A stretch of 64,000 nt of DNA from Fuerstiella sp. (GCA_029245955.1 JAQWOH010000040.1:1-64000), one strand, 5' to 3'. Counted from the first letter of the stretch, positions 53,735 through 63,814 are shown. The notes: generated by a model not told the origin, from the letters alone. A program made the numbers and translations.

Positions 53735-54166
53735 TCAGATGCCGGACGACGGCGTCTCTTCGGGCGACTCAACGTCCCCATTGTCTTCTGTGACGTTCTC
53801 TGTGGGAGAATTCAACAACTCATCCGGGGCCAGAACTTCGCGGAGAATACGAGATGTCTCGACTGACTTGTGAACACCCTGATCAATCTCAAAACGCAGT
53901 TCCGGAGTGTATCGGGTTTTGACGCGTTCCGCGACTTTCGACTGCAGGAATCCTCGGGCAGAATTCAAACCGTGCAGCGTCAGTGCTTCTTCCTTTTCTG
54001 ACCCCCGAACAGAAACGCGAACCGTCGCGTATCGCAGGTCCGGACTCACCTGAGCCCCCAGAACCGTCACGTTGCGAATTCTGGGGTCGCGAAGCTCCTG
54101 CAGAATGGCCGTACTGACAACCTCGCGAATAACCGAAGCCACACGGGCTGTTCTGCGTGATGACAT
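53735..54166 (-). CDS. rbfA: Ribosome-binding factor A
   Basis: RbfA helps mature the 30S subunit. From ATG 54166 (MSSRRTARVASVIREVV), which has GAGGAA six bases upstream, it has 143 residues. Family features are VIREVVSTAILQELRDPRI, VTVLGAQVSPDLRYATVRVS and KVAERVKTRYTPELRFEIDQ. An upstream in-frame ATG at 54187 has no such site. The last 25 residues are an acidic tail rich in Glu, Asp and Pro. It follows infB by 116 bases on the same strand, the usual nusA-infB-rbfA order. Confidence 0.95.
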   Translation of the reverse strand: MSSRRTARVASVIREVVSTAILQELRDPRIRNVTVLGAQVSPDLRYATVRVSVRGSEKEEALTLHGLNSARGFLQSKVAERVKTRYTPELRFEIDQGVHKSVETSRILREVLAPDELLNSPTENVTEDNGDVESPEETPSSGI

Positions 54167-54282
54167 AGATGTTCCTCTGTTCGCCACGACTGCCGCGAAG
54201 GATGTTGTTCCACCTCACCACAGACACACGAGACTGGCCCGGCGTCCCAGTGTTTACTGGCGCCGATCGCAGTAACGCACCG

Positions 54283-57042
54283 TCAGGAAAGTGTCCGCTG
54301 AATTTCGTCGATGCGGAATGCCTCAAGCAGGTCACCGTCCTTAACATCGTTGAATCCGTCCAGTCGAATACCGCACTCCATACCTTCACGCACATCCTTA
54401 GCGTCGTCCTTTTCCCGCTTCAGTGAACCGATACGGTAGTCATTCAAAACCGTATTGTCTCGAATCACGTGAACACGGTTATCGCGAGCAATCGTTCCAT
54501 TAATGACTCGGCATCCAGCGATCGTGCCGAACCGGCTGATGGCAAAGGTTCGCAGCACGATAGCCCGACCAGTCGCAACTTCAACCTTCTCCGGACGCAG
54601 CAGTCCTTCCAGCGACTGACGGATCTGCTCCGTGACCTCGTAAATAATATTGTATCGCCGAATCTCCACGGCTTCTTTTTCCGCCAGCTGCTCGGCTCGT
54701 TCTTCTGCAATCACATGAAACGCGACGATGATGGCTTCCGCAGCACTTGCCAGGTACACATCACTTTCGTTGACGCCCCCCACACCTTCGTGAATGATCG
54801 ACACCTTCACTTCCGGGTGTTCAAACTTGCCCAGCTCACCGCGAATCGCTTCCAGTGAACCCGGCGTATCAGCCTTGATAATCAGGGGCAGTTCCTGAAC
54901 ACCCTCTCCGGCACGAGCGGAGTTCAAAATATCTTCCAGTGTTCTTGGCTGACCACGACGTGACAGCACCTGTTCACGTCCTTCATGCTGCCTGGTTTCA
55001 GCAACCTGCCGCGCTTCCTCGACATCCTTCATGACAAAGAAGTGAACACCGGCTGTCGGTACTTCGTTAAGACCGGCAACCTTAACAGGTGTTGACGGCC
55101 CCGCTTCCCGGACCTCGTTGCCCCTGTCGTCGTACATAGCGCGAATGCGGCCAAAACTGGTGCCGCACAGAACATCGTCTCCCACCTTTAACGTGCCTTT
55201 TTGCACGATCATCCAGGCAATCACGCCTCGCCCTTCGTCGCGAAAGGATTCAAGGCACACACCAACAGCTTCGCGATCCGGGTTGGCCTTGAACTCGAGC
55301 AGCTCAGCGGTCAACTGAAGTGTTTCCACCAGGTTATCCAGTCCCATCCCGGTCTCGCCCGATGTTCGCACCACTTCGTATTCGCCCCCCCATTCGGAAG
55401 GCAGGAGTTCGTGCTGAGCGAGCTGCTGCAGTACCTTCTGGTCGTCTACTTCGGGCAGGTCCATCTTGTTCAGCGCGATGACGATGGGTACACCTGCACT
55501 CTTGGCGTGGCTGATGCATTCTTCCGTCTGCGGCATGATGCCGTCGTCTGCAGCAATCACCAGGACAATCATGTCAGTGACGTTAGCTCCGCGAGCTCGC
55601 ATTTCGCCGAATGCGGCGTGTCCCGGCGTGTCCACAAACGTGAGGTGCTGGCCTTCGTTTTCGATCTGGTAGGCGGCAATGTGCTGTGTAATACCCCCAG
55701 CCTCACCTGCCGCGACGGCGGCATTCCTCAGATTGTCCACCAGCGTTGTCTTGCCGTGATCGACGTGTCCAAGCACCGTAATAATCGGAGGACGCCATTC
55801 GAGGCTGTCTTCTTCATCATCGTGATCGAGCGACGCCAACAGCTCTGCTTCGATGTCACGACCACGTTTAATCTCCAGGTCAACGCCAAGCTCCATGGCG
55901 ACTTCCAGGGCATCCTCCTCGTTGAGTTCATCATTGATGGTCACCATCCGACCATCCTGAAAGAAATAACTCATGATAGACTTGGCAGGACGACCGATGG
56001 CTTCCGAAAGGTTTCGTACCGTAATCGGAAACTCAATCTGAGCTGACGTCTTCAGATCAATGGGTGCCGACCGCTTCTTGCGGCGCATCTTCTTAGCCTG
56101 ACGGGCCTCGTCGCGGGACTTCTGAAAGTCCTTCAGCAGCGACCCGCGTCTGGCACCGCCCGGTTTCCGCTTCGTGCCCTGAAGATTTTCATCATGATCG
56201 GCCTTCGCATCCTTCAGCTGCTGCAACTGCACAGCGAGAGGGCTGGCCCGATCCACGATGTCGGCCAGAGCAACATCCGGTTTCATCGCTTTTTCGGCGG
56301 TCTTCTTGGGCTTTGACTTGATCACTGGCGGCTGATAGACGGGAGGTGCAGCGACAAGTGGCCGGCCGAGCGGTTTGTCACGATCCTTCTCTTTGGCCCG
56401 CTCCGGTTGCTGCTCACGGTCCTTTATGGAACCAATCGGCTTCATCTCTCGCTGAGTTGGACGGCTCATGCGTTGAATTGGCGAAGCCTGTTTCTGAGGA
56501 GCTGCGGCCTCATCCCCTTCCAATGCTGGCGCTGGCTGTGACGCTTCCTCAGGTTCCGCCTCCGGAGTTGGTGTCCCGGACGAATCTGCCGTTTCTGTTG
56601 CGGGAGACATATCGGACTCGGCCTCAGATTCGGCGTCGCTCACGACCTCCTCAACGACCGACTCAGTCTCGGCAGCAACGACCTCAGCTGGTGATTCCTC
56701 CGAAGTTTCGGCAGCTGTCTCGACAGCTGCTTCCTCTTCCTGTACTTCTTCGACGTCCTGTTCAGCTTCCGCACCGGACTTTGGTGTGGCAGGAAGCACA
56801 CGAATGTCTCGAACCTTTCCCGCGTTTGCATCCCGGGTGGGGGCTAATGTTTCAGGCTTTTCATCGGGCGCCGCATCTTGCTGACCACGCCCCTTGATGT
56901 ACGCAACCACCTGGTCGCGTTCCTCCGGCGTAAGAGTCGCGAGCGCATTACGCAGTTGAATCCCCGCTTCGTCACAGAGACCAATCAAAACCTTGCTGTC
57001 GAGGCCCAGTTCCCTGGCCAGAGCAAAGATACGAATCTTCAA
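54283..57042 (-). CDS. infB: Translation initiation factor IF-2
   Basis: 919 residues. The N-terminal IF2_N subdomain ([20 protein letters not shown]) is followed by a long acidic then Lys/Arg-rich disordered region (about 75-330), a second IF2_N piece ([20 protein letters not shown]) and the GTPase core. G1 is [13 protein letters not shown]2 [10 protein letters not shown]3 [10 protein letters not shown]4 ALNKMDLP, then domains II-IV with the fMet-tRNA-binding end ([21 protein letters not shown]). It brings initiator tRNA to the 30S subunit. The promoter or transcript start probably lies within 57043-57404 or upstream of nusA. Confidence 0.98.
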   Translation of the reverse strand: MKIRIFALARELGLDSKVLIGLCDEAGIQLRNALATLTPEERDQVVAYIKGRGQQDAAPDEKPETLAPTRDANAGKVRDIRVLPATPKSGAEAEQDVEEVQEEEAAVETAAETSEESPAEVVAAETESVVEEVVSDAESEAESDMSPATETADSSGTPTPEAEPEEASQPAPALEGDEAAAPQKQASPIQRMSRPTQREMKPIGSIKDREQQPERAKEKDRDKPLGRPLVAAPPVYQPPVIKSKPKKTAEKAMKPDVALADIVDRASPLAVQLQQLKDAKADHDENLQGTKRKPGGARRGSLLKDFQKSRDEARQAKKMRRKKRSAPIDLKTSAQIEFPITVRNLSEAIGRPAKSIMSYFFQDGRMVTINDELNEEDALEVAMELGVDLEIKRGRDIEAELLASLDHDDEEDSLEWRPPIITVLGHVDHGKTTLVDNLRNAAVAAGEAGGITQHIAAYQIENEGQHLTFVDTPGHAAFGEMRARGANVTDMIVLVIAADDGIMPQTEECISHAKSAGVPIVIALNKMDLPEVDDQKVLQQLAQHELLPSEWGGEYEVVRTSGETGMGLDNLVETLQLTAELLEFKANPDREAVGVCLESFRDEGRGVIAWMIVQKGTLKVGDDVLCGTSFGRIRAMYDDRGNEVREAGPSTPVKVAGLNEVPTAGVHFFVMKDVEEARQVAETRQHEGREQVLSRRGQPRTLEDILNSARAGEGVQELPLIIKADTPGSLEAIRGELGKFEHPEVKVSIIHEGVGGVNESDVYLASAAEAIIVAFHVIAEERAEQLAEKEAVEIRRYNIIYEVTEQIRQSLEGLLRPEKVEVATGRAIVLRTFAISRFGTIAGCRVINGTIARDNRVHVIRDNTVLNDYRIGSLKREKDDAKDVREGMECGIRLDGFNDVKDGDLLEAFRIDEIQRTLS

Positions 57043-57404
57043 GACAACTACCCCTTCGACGCGTCGCAGGAGACTTCCGGAGAAGAGTCCTGCGGTCGAT
57101 CAGGACCGGTCGTGTCTGTATGACACTCCGGTACATTTCAACGTGCTTCGCAGTATACAGAAATGGACAGAATATTTGGCTTCATGGTATTTTTCTGACA
57201 ATGTTCCCCTGTGAACGGCCGCGTACAGCCTGAATCTGACGTTTTACGCCAGACAAGTCCACCATCCGTGCGTCGTCGCCTCAGCACCTGAAATGAGCCT
57301 CCGGGGAATCAACAATTCTTTATTAAATGAAAACAATCACCATCATTTTTCGTTTCTCAAAATCATTATCCTGCGAAGCCGTCCGACAGCTTCACAACTG
57401 AAAG
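57043..57404 (-). other. Intergenic region between nusA and infB
   Basis: This 362-base gap is unusually long for a nusA-infB junction, where genes often nearly touch. It includes an AT-rich patch (about 57300-57375) directly after the nusA stop, with TTTATTAAATGAAAACAATC on the plus strand. I find no ylxR or ribosomal L7Ae-like gene here, which many bacteria have at this place, and no clear hairpin terminator. A separate infB promoter or a leader RNA is possible. Confidence 0.4.
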
Positions 57405-58910
57405 TTATTCACTTGTCGAGGAGTCCGACTTATCATCAGCATTTCCGGAGTTGCTCGACGCAGTTTCTTCTGCAGGTCCGCGATCACCGGCCGAAACATC
57501 GGCACTTTTATCATCCTGCTCTGCCGCAGCTTCCGTTTCGGCAGCCGTCACTTCGGACTCTGATTCAGAGGCTTCGCCATCAACCTGTTCCGTCTGGGGT
57601 TCTGGAGCGGCCTGTTCCACAACCGAGTCATCCGCCGAGTCATCCGCCGAGTCATCCGCCTTCGTTTCGGACCCGTCGGCCGTTGAGACAGCTGGCGGCT
57701 CTGCTGGCGGTGGATTAAGTTTTTTCGCAATTGCAGCTTCCCGCTCTTCCTGCTCGATTCGCAAACTTTCAACGTCTGCAAATTCTATGATGGCGTCCAC
57801 ATCTTCCTGTGTCAGGCCACTCATTTCCAGCAGTTCATCGGGCTCGATCACGGACAGATCATCGAAGGTAAAGAACCCCTGAGAAACAAGGTTCTCCACA
57901 AGATCCGACGGCATCTTAGGCACAACGCTGAAGGCTTCGATGGAAATATCCAGTTGTTCGTCCAACGACTCCTGAGTCATCACGTTGATGTCCCAGCCGC
58001 ACAACTTCGAGGCCAGCCGTACATTCTGCCCACGCCGTCCAATTGCCAGTGACAGCTGATCCTCGCGAACCAGAATAATGACCTTGCCCAGCATCGGGCA
58101 TAAGATCACATCTTCCACTTCGGCTGGTTGCAGGGCGTTGGGGACCAACAACTGCAGGCTGTCGTTCCAGCGAACAATGTCGATACGCTCACCGTTGAGT
58201 TCTTCAACAATGCCACGAATCCTTGCTCCTCGTACGCCGACACAGGCCCCCACGCAATCAATCGTGGTGTCGTAAGATGAAACCGCAACCTTCGACCGGT
58301 GCCCGGCCTCACGAGCGATTGAACGAGTTTCTATGATCCGATCGTTGACTTCCGGAATCTCAACTTCGAAGAGCCGTCGCACAAAGTCTGCATGTGTCCG
58401 GGAAAGGATCACGCGAACGCGCGAGCCGGCCTTCTTGACGTCAAGGACGATGGCACGCACCCGATCCCCAACACGGTAGCTTTCCTTGTTGATCTGTTCA
58501 CTGCGAGGCAGGATAGCTTCCACCTTGCCGAGATTGACGATCACAGTCCCGCGATCAACGCGAGTCACCGCTCCGGTAACCAACTGACTCTTCAGGTCCA
58601 GGTACTGGTCGTAGTGAGAGTCTCGTTCCGCTTCGCGGATACGCTGAATCATCACCTGCTTGGCGGTCTGAGCCGAGATTCGCCCCAGCAGGTCGCCGAT
58701 CAGATCCGGCTCCAGCAGAGCTCCGTCACAAGTAAGCGAAGGCTCTCCTGTGTCGCGGTCAATCCGAACATCGAGCACTTCTTCTTCAGAAAAATGTTTG
58801 CGGGCCGCTGAAAGTATGGCCTGCTCAATTCCTTCGAAGACGATTTCCTTGTCGATTGATTTATCACGGTGGATTGCATCAACAATCCGTTTGATTTCGT
58901 CACCGTTCAT
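57405..58910 (-). CDS. nusA: Transcription termination/antitermination factor NusA
   Basis: 501 residues. The order is the N-terminal RNA-polymerase-binding domain (1-125), S1 (about 130-200: [20 protein letters not shown]), KH1 and KH2 (about 205-345: [40 protein letters not shown]) and a helix-hairpin-helix C-terminal module (about 345-400: [20 protein letters not shown]). The rest is an acidic disordered tail containing a tandem A-D-D-S repeat. It modulates pausing, termination and antitermination. No rimP gene precedes it; instead a strong terminator lies at 58946-58970, so nusA starts its own transcript. Confidence 0.97.
   Translation of the reverse strand: MNGDEIKRIVDAIHRDKSIDKEIVFEGIEQAILSAARKHFSEEEVLDVRIDRDTGEPSLTCDGALLEPDLIGDLLGRISAQTAKQVMIQRIREAERDSHYDQYLDLKSQLVTGAVTRVDRGTVIVNLGKVEAILPRSEQINKESYRVGDRVRAIVLDVKKAGSRVRVILSRTHADFVRRLFEVEIPEVNDRIIETRSIAREAGHRSKVAVSSYDTTIDCVGACVGVRGARIRGIVEELNGERIDIVRWNDSLQLLVPNALQPAEVEDVILCPMLGKVIILVREDQLSLAIGRRGQNVRLASKLCGWDINVMTQESLDEQLDISIEAFSVVPKMPSDLVENLVSQGFFTFDDLSVIEPDELLEMSGLTQEDVDAIIEFADVESLRIEQEEREAAIAKKLNPPPAEPPAVSTADGSETKADDSADDSADDSVVEQAAPEPQTEQVDGEASESESEVTAAETEAAAEQDDKSADVSAGDRGPAEETASSNSGNADDKSDSSTSE
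57625..57660. repeat. 12-base tandem repeat in nusA tail
   Basis: Three exact copies of GAGTCATCCGCC encode the repeated A-D-D-S of the acidic NusA tail. Units are in frame, so unit-number change would only lengthen the tail. Confidence 0.9.
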
Positions 58911-58942
58911 AACACGGAACCGTTAAGTCGTTACGTTATAAC

Positions 58943-58970
58943 AAAAAAAGTGGGATAAGATCCCACTTTT
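58943..58970 (-). terminator. Rho-independent terminator upstream of nusA
   Basis: A perfect 11-base stem, AAAAGTGGGAT (58946-58956) and ATCCCACTTTT (58960-58970), encloses a three-base loop. On the minus strand it is followed by seven T residues, as expected for ending transcripts that come from the FHA and small-protein genes at 59276-60462. On the plus strand the tail is only four T, so the minus orientation is favoured. It separates those genes from nusA. Confidence 0.85.
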
Positions 58971-59275
58971 CAGTACCGGCTCGAGTAAGAACCGGTCAGG
59001 CAGACCTGTCGTCTGAACGCGCGCCCACAGGGGCGAGATACCGCGTCAGAAACAGGAATGGGCTGTCTCACATACTGTGCATTATCTCTTCCTCAGTGCC
59101 AAAAAGCCGACCAGCAGCAGATGGCGATTCGGAACACTGAATTGGTAGTGACTCGCAGAATAGTCCGGGCGAACCACTCTCAATGAATCCGAACGCGGGA
59201 CAATATCGCCGCGCGAGCAGACTGTCAAGCACCAAACGCCCTGTCCCGAGAAACAGGAAATCCGTGGCACAACGT
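58971..59275 (-). other. Intergenic region upstream of nusA
   Basis: Between the terminator and the small gene at 59276 lie about 300 bases with no convincing gene. The overlapping minus frame 59068-59385 runs through the 3' part of the conserved small gene in a different phase and I reject it. On the minus strand this stretch is the 3' untranslated leader-out of that gene. Confidence 0.4.
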
Positions 59276-59473
59276 CTAGGACTGGATGGACTCTCGAGCG
59301 AGCACCCGGGCACACTTGTACGCATGCTTGATCGTAAAGACCCGAGACTCGATTTGCTCAGCAGTGAAGTACCGCCCGGTTTCACTGGGAGGCAGTCCTG
59401 CCAGGGTCAGAGTCAGAGGCAGCAGATCAAGGAACTCTTTATAGCGTCTCTGCGAATCGGACGGTTCAGCCAT
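59276..59473 (-). CDS. Conserved small protein, unknown function
   Basis: 65 residues from ATG 59473 (MAEPSDSQRRYKEFLDLLPL). It is helical and soluble, with KEFLDLLPLTLTLAGLPPSE and YFTAEQIESRVFTIKHAYK as its clearest stretches. I recall similar short proteins in other planctomycetes, but this is memory of the pattern and not a search result. It follows the FHA gene by 53 bases, so the two may work together. The open frame above 59473 overlaps the FHA gene end by four bases, but its extra 19 residues look unlike the rest. Confidence 0.65.
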   Translation of the reverse strand: MAEPSDSQRRYKEFLDLLPLTLTLAGLPPSETGRYFTAEQIESRVFTIKHAYKCARVLARESIQS

Positions 59474-59526
59474 TGCCGACTTCCTGAAATAGTGCGAGCG
59501 ATCAATTCCATCTGCAACACCGACCG

Positions 59527-60462
59527 TCAACCGCCAGGTCGTCGCTGCATATACTGCTTAATAATGGCATCTGCGCCGCTGTTAGAGTCTTCCTCAACCG
59601 CTCCCTTTTCTCCGGTCGTGGCCTTCGGCGGAGCATCCTTAGCACCCGTTTCCGAGGGATCCGGAAGAGTCACACCGGGCATGGTGGAAGTGTCTGCAGG
59701 CGCTTCCACCTGCTGCGGGTACGGATACGGCACTGGCGGGACCTGGCCCTGAAACCCGGGTGGATACGCCTGTGGCATTTGCCCCGGCACAGGCTGATAC
59801 GGATAGCCCGGGTGCACCGGCTGCCCGGCCTGAGGCATCTGGGGATACGGCTGCCCCGGCATCTGTGGATATGGCTGTCCCGGCATGGGCATGGGCATGG
59901 GAGCGGCCATGACGGTCGTGTCCCCGGTGCCATCAACCGGCATTTGAGGTATCGGCATGGCTGGTGCCACCGGGGCAGCCGCAGCTCCGTCAGGAGCAAG
60001 GGCTGGCGCATCGGCCGATTCGGTAGGAATGGATTTCAACAAAGTCGTGTCAGACCCGATTGGCATCGCCACCGGTGTCATTTCTGTCACGGTTTGCGTG
60101 CCGGCCGCCACCAGGGTTTCCTCAGACTTCACAGAAACCTCGCCAGTACTCTCGCCAGATTCTACTTCGTTGATGCGAACAGAAAACTCCAGACTCCCCA
60201 CGACGACTCTGTCATCCGGCTGCAGGACGACTTCCTTCTGAATTCTCTCATCATTCACCAGCGTTCCGTTGGTGCTGCCCAGGTCCCTGACGCGGACAGA
60301 GAATTCGTCTACAGTGAACACGCAATGGTGCCGACTGACCAATTCGCTGTTAGGACGAAGCTGACAGTCCTGCTCTCGGCCGATCAAAAACTTCTGGCGG
60401 TTGAGCGGAATCACTTGCCCGGCGTGTTTCCCGCCAAGTACGTGAAGTTCGGCGTTAATCAT
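59527..60462 (-). CDS. FHA-domain protein with Pro-rich tail
   Basis: 311 residues. The N-terminal FHA domain (1-95) has FLIGREQDCQLRPNSELVSR, with the Arg and Ser of the phosphothreonine pocket, HHCVF and VRDLGSTNGTLVND. The remaining about 215 residues are low complexity: Thr/Glu-rich, then Pro, Gln, Met and Tyr repeats such as PGQPYPQM, ending in an acidic stretch. FHA domains read phosphothreonines made by Ser/Thr kinases, which planctomycetes have in great number. No kinase is adjacent. Its partner may be the small protein at 59276. Confidence 0.92.
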   Translation of the reverse strand: MINAELHVLGGKHAGQVIPLNRQKFLIGREQDCQLRPNSELVSRHHCVFTVDEFSVRVRDLGSTNGTLVNDERIQKEVVLQPDDRVVVGSLEFSVRINEVESGESTGEVSVKSEETLVAAGTQTVTEMTPVAMPIGSDTTLLKSIPTESADAPALAPDGAAAAPVAPAMPIPQMPVDGTGDTTVMAAPMPMPMPGQPYPQMPGQPYPQMPQAGQPVHPGYPYQPVPGQMPQAYPPGFQGQVPPVPYPYPQQVEAPADTSTMPGVTLPDPSETGAKDAPPKATTGEKGAVEEDSNSGADAIIKQYMQRRPGG

Positions 60463-60783
60463 ACTCTTCGTCGCTCCTCAACGGTGAACAACCAGTGGCC
60501 CGAGCGCGTAACTGCACAACCAGCTTGATACACCTGTTCACGGAATGTAGTGAGTACGCTTGTACACTTCCAGTAGAAGGGGGTCAATCAAGGCACTGAA
60601 TGCTTGATTTCGGCGTATGGTCCCGAGAGCCGGGAAAGATGAGAAATAACAAAGAAGAAGAATGGCTAGCTTCTATTTCATCGGAGTCATGGTCAGTTGT
60701 AAAGACCGCCAATCACAGCTTCTACTGGATTTCCCATAATTTCAATGCGTCCAAGAATCCGGAACTCGCATGTTGGACCCCAT
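60463..60783. other. Intergenic region
   Basis: This 320-base stretch lies between the lipoyl/octanoyl transferase (minus, ends 60784) and the FHA gene (minus, starts 60462) and should carry the FHA promoter. The plus frame 60600-60881 overlaps the transferase end and has no ribosome binding site. I see no other element. Confidence 0.4.
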
Positions 60784-61497
60784 TTATCCACGTTCCGGCC
60801 GGTCAAGTACAGGAAATTCCGCCACCACGTGAAAATCCGCAGCAACCGCGGCTGCAACAGTCTGAGGTAGAAGACGTTTGAAATCATTCATCATGAAGCG
60901 AGAACTCAAGTCCGCCACGCCGGGTATCGTCGGGGTGAACCGGGAAGCTCGCAACAGCACGCTACCATGCTGCAAAATCTTTCCTCTACGACGACGCTGA
61001 GCACTGCCCACCACCTTATGTGCCGCCATAACCACGTCTCGTGGGTCAGACCGAAGAAAGCAGAGAAATGGGGCATCTGCAGCTTTCTTGATCTGTCCGG
61101 TCGCCTGTCTGGTTCTGCATTCTGCTCCACACTGAGCAAGTAATTTGATGATTGCCAGGTGAATGCAGTCGTAGAGTGATGTAGGCGTGCGAGCCACGGG
61201 GTGAGTCTGCGGAATGACGCAGGAGTACGTAATTTCATGGTCGTGGAGAATCGCTCCACCACCCGTCAAACGTCGCACTCGCGGACACGTCCTCAGACGC
61301 GAGTCAAGCGGCTGTGCCTCGTCTTGAAAATACCCGAGAGAGACGGTTGGTTCGCACCAGGAATAGACCCTTACGAACGAGCGATTCGGCACGTCAGCGA
61401 CGTGCTCCAGCAACCATTCGTCGATGGCCATGTTCTGCTGACCACTCTGCGGAATTCTGTCAACGATTACATCGCAGAGGGGCAGTGCAGAAGTCAT
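60784..61497 (-). CDS. Lipoate/octanoate transferase (LplA/LipM family)
   Basis: 237 residues of the biotin/lipoyl-transferase fold. Clear segments are MAIDEWLLEHV, SLGYFQ, VRRLTGGGAILHDHEITYS and KVVGSAQRRRRGKILQHGSV. The segment PFLCFLRSDPRDVVMAAHK resembles LipM, whose catalytic cysteine lies in a CF motif ahead of the KxVGSAQ stretch, so C in LCFLRS is the probable nucleophile. LipM moves octanoyl from acyl-carrier protein to lipoyl domains, while LplA uses free lipoate; the choice is not settled by sequence. The last 30 residues diverge from the family. Confidence 0.85.
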   Translation of the reverse strand: MTSALPLCDVIVDRIPQSGQQNMAIDEWLLEHVADVPNRSFVRVYSWCEPTVSLGYFQDEAQPLDSRLRTCPRVRRLTGGGAILHDHEITYSCVIPQTHPVARTPTSLYDCIHLAIIKLLAQCGAECRTRQATGQIKKAADAPFLCFLRSDPRDVVMAAHKVVGSAQRRRRGKILQHGSVLLRASRFTPTIPGVADLSSRFMMNDFKRLLPQTVAAAVAADFHVVAEFPVLDRPERG

Positions 61498-61582
61498 CGG
61501 AAATCCTGACCTGTTGATGCTTCAGACATCCGCGACTGACGATCAGAAAGATCAAGCGGATCAGCCTGTGCCCGAGAGGTAT

Positions 61583-62059
61583 TCAGTCTCCGGCTGACTT
61601 CGAGGCCAGTTCGTGTAGATTCTCAGATTCGAACGAAGCGATTTTTTCCAACCGACGAATGTGACGCCCCGCTTCAAATTCAGTCTTCAGCCAGATTTGA
61701 ATGATCTGATCCGCCAGCTGGTCGCTTAACTGATCGGCCGAAAGACAAACAACGTTAGCGTCATTGTGCAGACGACTTAGTTCGGCTGTTACGCTGTCGT
61801 TGCAGTTTGCAGCACGCACACCGGAGAACTTATTTGCAGCGATACACATGCCAATACCGGTTCCGCAAATAAGGATACCGCGGTCGACATCATCAGTGGC
61901 AACCGACTTTGCCACGCGTGACGCATAGTCCGGGTAGTCAACACTTTCACTGGAATCCGGACCGAAGTCCTGAACGGCATACCCCAGACTCTCAATCAAC
62001 TGAATCAGTCGATTCTTAACCTGGAACCCCCTGTGATCGCTGGCAATTCCTATTCTCAT
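61583..62059 (-). CDS. rpiB: Ribose-5-phosphate isomerase B
   Basis: 158 residues of the LacAB/RpiB fold. RpiB interconverts ribose-5-phosphate and ribulose-5-phosphate in the pentose phosphate pathway. Landmarks are MRIGIASDHRGFQVKNRL, VDYPDYASRVA and RGILICGTGIGMCIAANKF, and the catalytic Cys is the one in CGTGIGM. NDANVVCLSADQL is the usual end motif. Its start overlaps the phosphatase gene stop by four bases (62056-62059), so the two are co-translated; rpiB and low-molecular-weight phosphatase neighbours occur widely. Confidence 0.96.
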   Translation of the reverse strand: MRIGIASDHRGFQVKNRLIQLIESLGYAVQDFGPDSSESVDYPDYASRVAKSVATDDVDRGILICGTGIGMCIAANKFSGVRAANCNDSVTAELSRLHNDANVVCLSADQLSDQLADQIIQIWLKTEFEAGRHIRRLEKIASFESENLHELASKSAGD

Positions 62060-62535
62060 TGTACTTCAGCGTCTTTCCGGACTAGTTCATCAAATATCGG
62101 CCGCAAACAGTCAGCAATCTCACCTGCACACCGCTCGTAATCGTCCATTCCTCCACCAATCGGATCAGAAACGCCGAAGCCATCTTCACGCAACAGTCGC
62201 ATCCGTGAGGCCAGATCGGGCCTTGCATTGTGCAACATATTCAGGTGCCCCGGAGTCATCGCCAGAACCAAATCCGACACCATCAGCATGTCGTCCGTAA
62301 CCTGTTGGCTAAGATGATGTGAAAGATCGATCCCTTTACTTTTCAAGACCTTAATCGCTTCACGAGACGCCGGAGCACTATCTGCAGCAGCAACCCCGGC
62401 AGACAGTACATCCACGTTGTGTTTGCGCAGATCGTCGTCTGAACAGTCCCAATGCTGGCACGCTAAATCTCGAAACATCGCTTCTGCCATCGGGCTTCGG
62501 CAAGTGTTTCCTGTACACACAAAGAGAATTCGCAA
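62056..62535 (-). CDS. Low-molecular-weight protein phosphatase
   Basis: About 159 residues from the TTG at 62535, which has GGAG ten bases upstream and puts the conserved RILFVCTGNTCRSPMAEAMF right at the N-terminus as in the family. Frames starting at ATG 62574 or farther add residues unlike the family. The P-loop CTGNTCRS holds catalytic Cys and Arg, and VSDPIGGGMDDYERC supplies the acid Asp. These enzymes dephosphorylate Tyr or phosphoarginine in proteins; the threonine in CTGNTCRS is the residue that distinguishes arginine phosphatases, so that activity is possible here. Confidence 0.92.
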   Translation of the reverse strand: MRILFVCTGNTCRSPMAEAMFRDLACQHWDCSDDDLRKHNVDVLSAGVAAADSAPASREAIKVLKSKGIDLSHHLSQQVTDDMLMVSDLVLAMTPGHLNMLHNARPDLASRMRLLREDGFGVSDPIGGGMDDYERCAGEIADCLRPIFDELVRKDAEVQ

Positions 62536-62607
62536 GAAACCAAAATCTCCATATCGCTTGCTGGTCGTCAGCATGCTCCTGATGAACTTACGTACAACCT
62601 GATACAA

Positions 62608-63094
62608 CCTGCCACGCCGAATAGTAGAGAAACCTTACTGAGGAAAGATGACACGCGGCCAAATTCGTTTTGACCCGGAGCGATCTTCGGTCCCGACATC
62701 AAACCCCAAACAGAGTGCGTCTCTGCAACGGCAACAGCCACTTTTCAATGTGTATGATGGCTTGACGAAATGGAAATCTCAAGTGGCTGCAGTGCCGCAT
62801 CCGTGAATTTGTGCTGCACGAACTCCTTAATCAGAACGTAACAGACATGTGTAAGTATCATACAGCACTTGGTTTGCGCCCTAATATGACCACTGTGAAG
62901 CTGCCGCTGGGTGACTGTCGAAAGTTGTGCATGCGGCTGCCCGGCATTCGGCAGCAGCAGAGCAACCGGTATTCAGGGCGGGTAAACTCAAGACCACCAC
63001 GAATCTTCTTCAGGACGGTTGCAAACTTTCAGGAAAACCTCATTCTGACGCACAAAAATACGGGTCGCTTAACAGGTACCGCTGAGTCAGCAAC
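62608..63094. other. Divergent intergenic region
   Basis: About 490 bases between the phosphatase gene (minus) and the methyltransferase (plus). A plus frame at 62811-63098 starts without a ribosome binding site and its composition changes abruptly, so I do not call it. No repeat, RNA gene or terminator is obvious. It should contain the promoters of both units. Confidence 0.4.
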
Positions 63095-63814
63095 GTGAAA
63101 ACTACAGTTTCAAAATGGAAACGGGCTGCTAAGAGCCGCGTGCGGAACATCGCCGAGTTCGGTGGTATCCGTCGAAAGCCGTTGAACCAATATCAGGATG
63201 CCGTCAGACGCTTGTATGACGGTCCGCAGGGCGCTGTGCTCCACCTCAGCAGTTTTTTTTCACTGCACGAGCCATTGATGGGGCAACTGTTTAAATCCCG
63301 CCGATTTGACGCGTCGAGGTTCGATCGCATCCTGGACGTTGGCTCGGGCGCCGGACAGATCATTCGGCACCTGCTTGAAACGGCCCGCCCGGACGCCGAG
63401 ATTGTCGGGTTTGATCTGTCTTACGAAATGCTCAAACGTGCTCGGGAACGCCTGAATTCGAACAGACCTGCGTTCGTGGCCGCCGACATGCTGGAAATGC
63501 CCTTCCGGGACAATACGTTTGACTGCATCACCTGCGGATATGTCCTGGAACATATTCCGGACCCGTTTCCCGGACTGTCAGAGTTTGCCAGAGTTCTGAA
63601 ACCGGGCGGAACAGCGTTGCTGCTGGTCACCGAGAACTCACTGTCCGGACTGGTCACAAGTCACACATGGAAGTGCAGGACCTTCTCACGACGAGAACTG
63701 CGCGAAGCCTGCCAGAACGTCGGCCTGAGCTGGCACCGCGAATTATGGTTCACGCGTTTTCACGAAATGCTGAAGCTCGGCGGAATCCTGGTTGAGGTCG
63801 TAAAGGAAGGCTGA
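63095..63814 (+). CDS. Class I SAM-dependent methyltransferase
   Basis: 239 residues from GTG 63095. It has the Rossmann-type methyltransferase core: ILDVGSGAGQIIRHLLETAR (motif I), AEIVGFDLSYEMLKRARERL (motif II), AADMLEMPFRDNTFDCITC and YVLEHIPDPFPGLSEFARVLKPGG (in part). It resembles UbiE/COQ5-like enzymes, but no cofactor-biosynthesis gene is nearby to fix the substrate. The N-terminal about 60 residues are basic. It may act on a lipid or a quinone precursor. Confidence 0.93.
   Translation: MKTTVSKWKRAAKSRVRNIAEFGGIRRKPLNQYQDAVRRLYDGPQGAVLHLSSFFSLHEPLMGQLFKSRRFDASRFDRILDVGSGAGQIIRHLLETARPDAEIVGFDLSYEMLKRARERLNSNRPAFVAADMLEMPFRDNTFDCITCGYVLEHIPDPFPGLSEFARVLKPGGTALLLVTENSLSGLVTSHTWKCRTFSRRELREACQNVGLSWHRELWFTRFHEMLKLGGILVEVVKEG

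Noticed and set aside
59068-59385. 105-codon minus-strand frame
   Set aside because: It overlaps the conserved small gene at 59276-59473 in another phase and has low-complexity Ser/Leu composition without a ribosome binding site.
60600-60881. 93-codon plus-strand frame
   Set aside because: It overlaps the lipoyl/octanoyl transferase C-terminus on the other strand and lacks a start signal.
62811-63098. 95-codon plus-strand frame before the methyltransferase
   Set aside because: No ribosome binding site, no family resemblance, and a composition that shifts from ordinary to basic midway.
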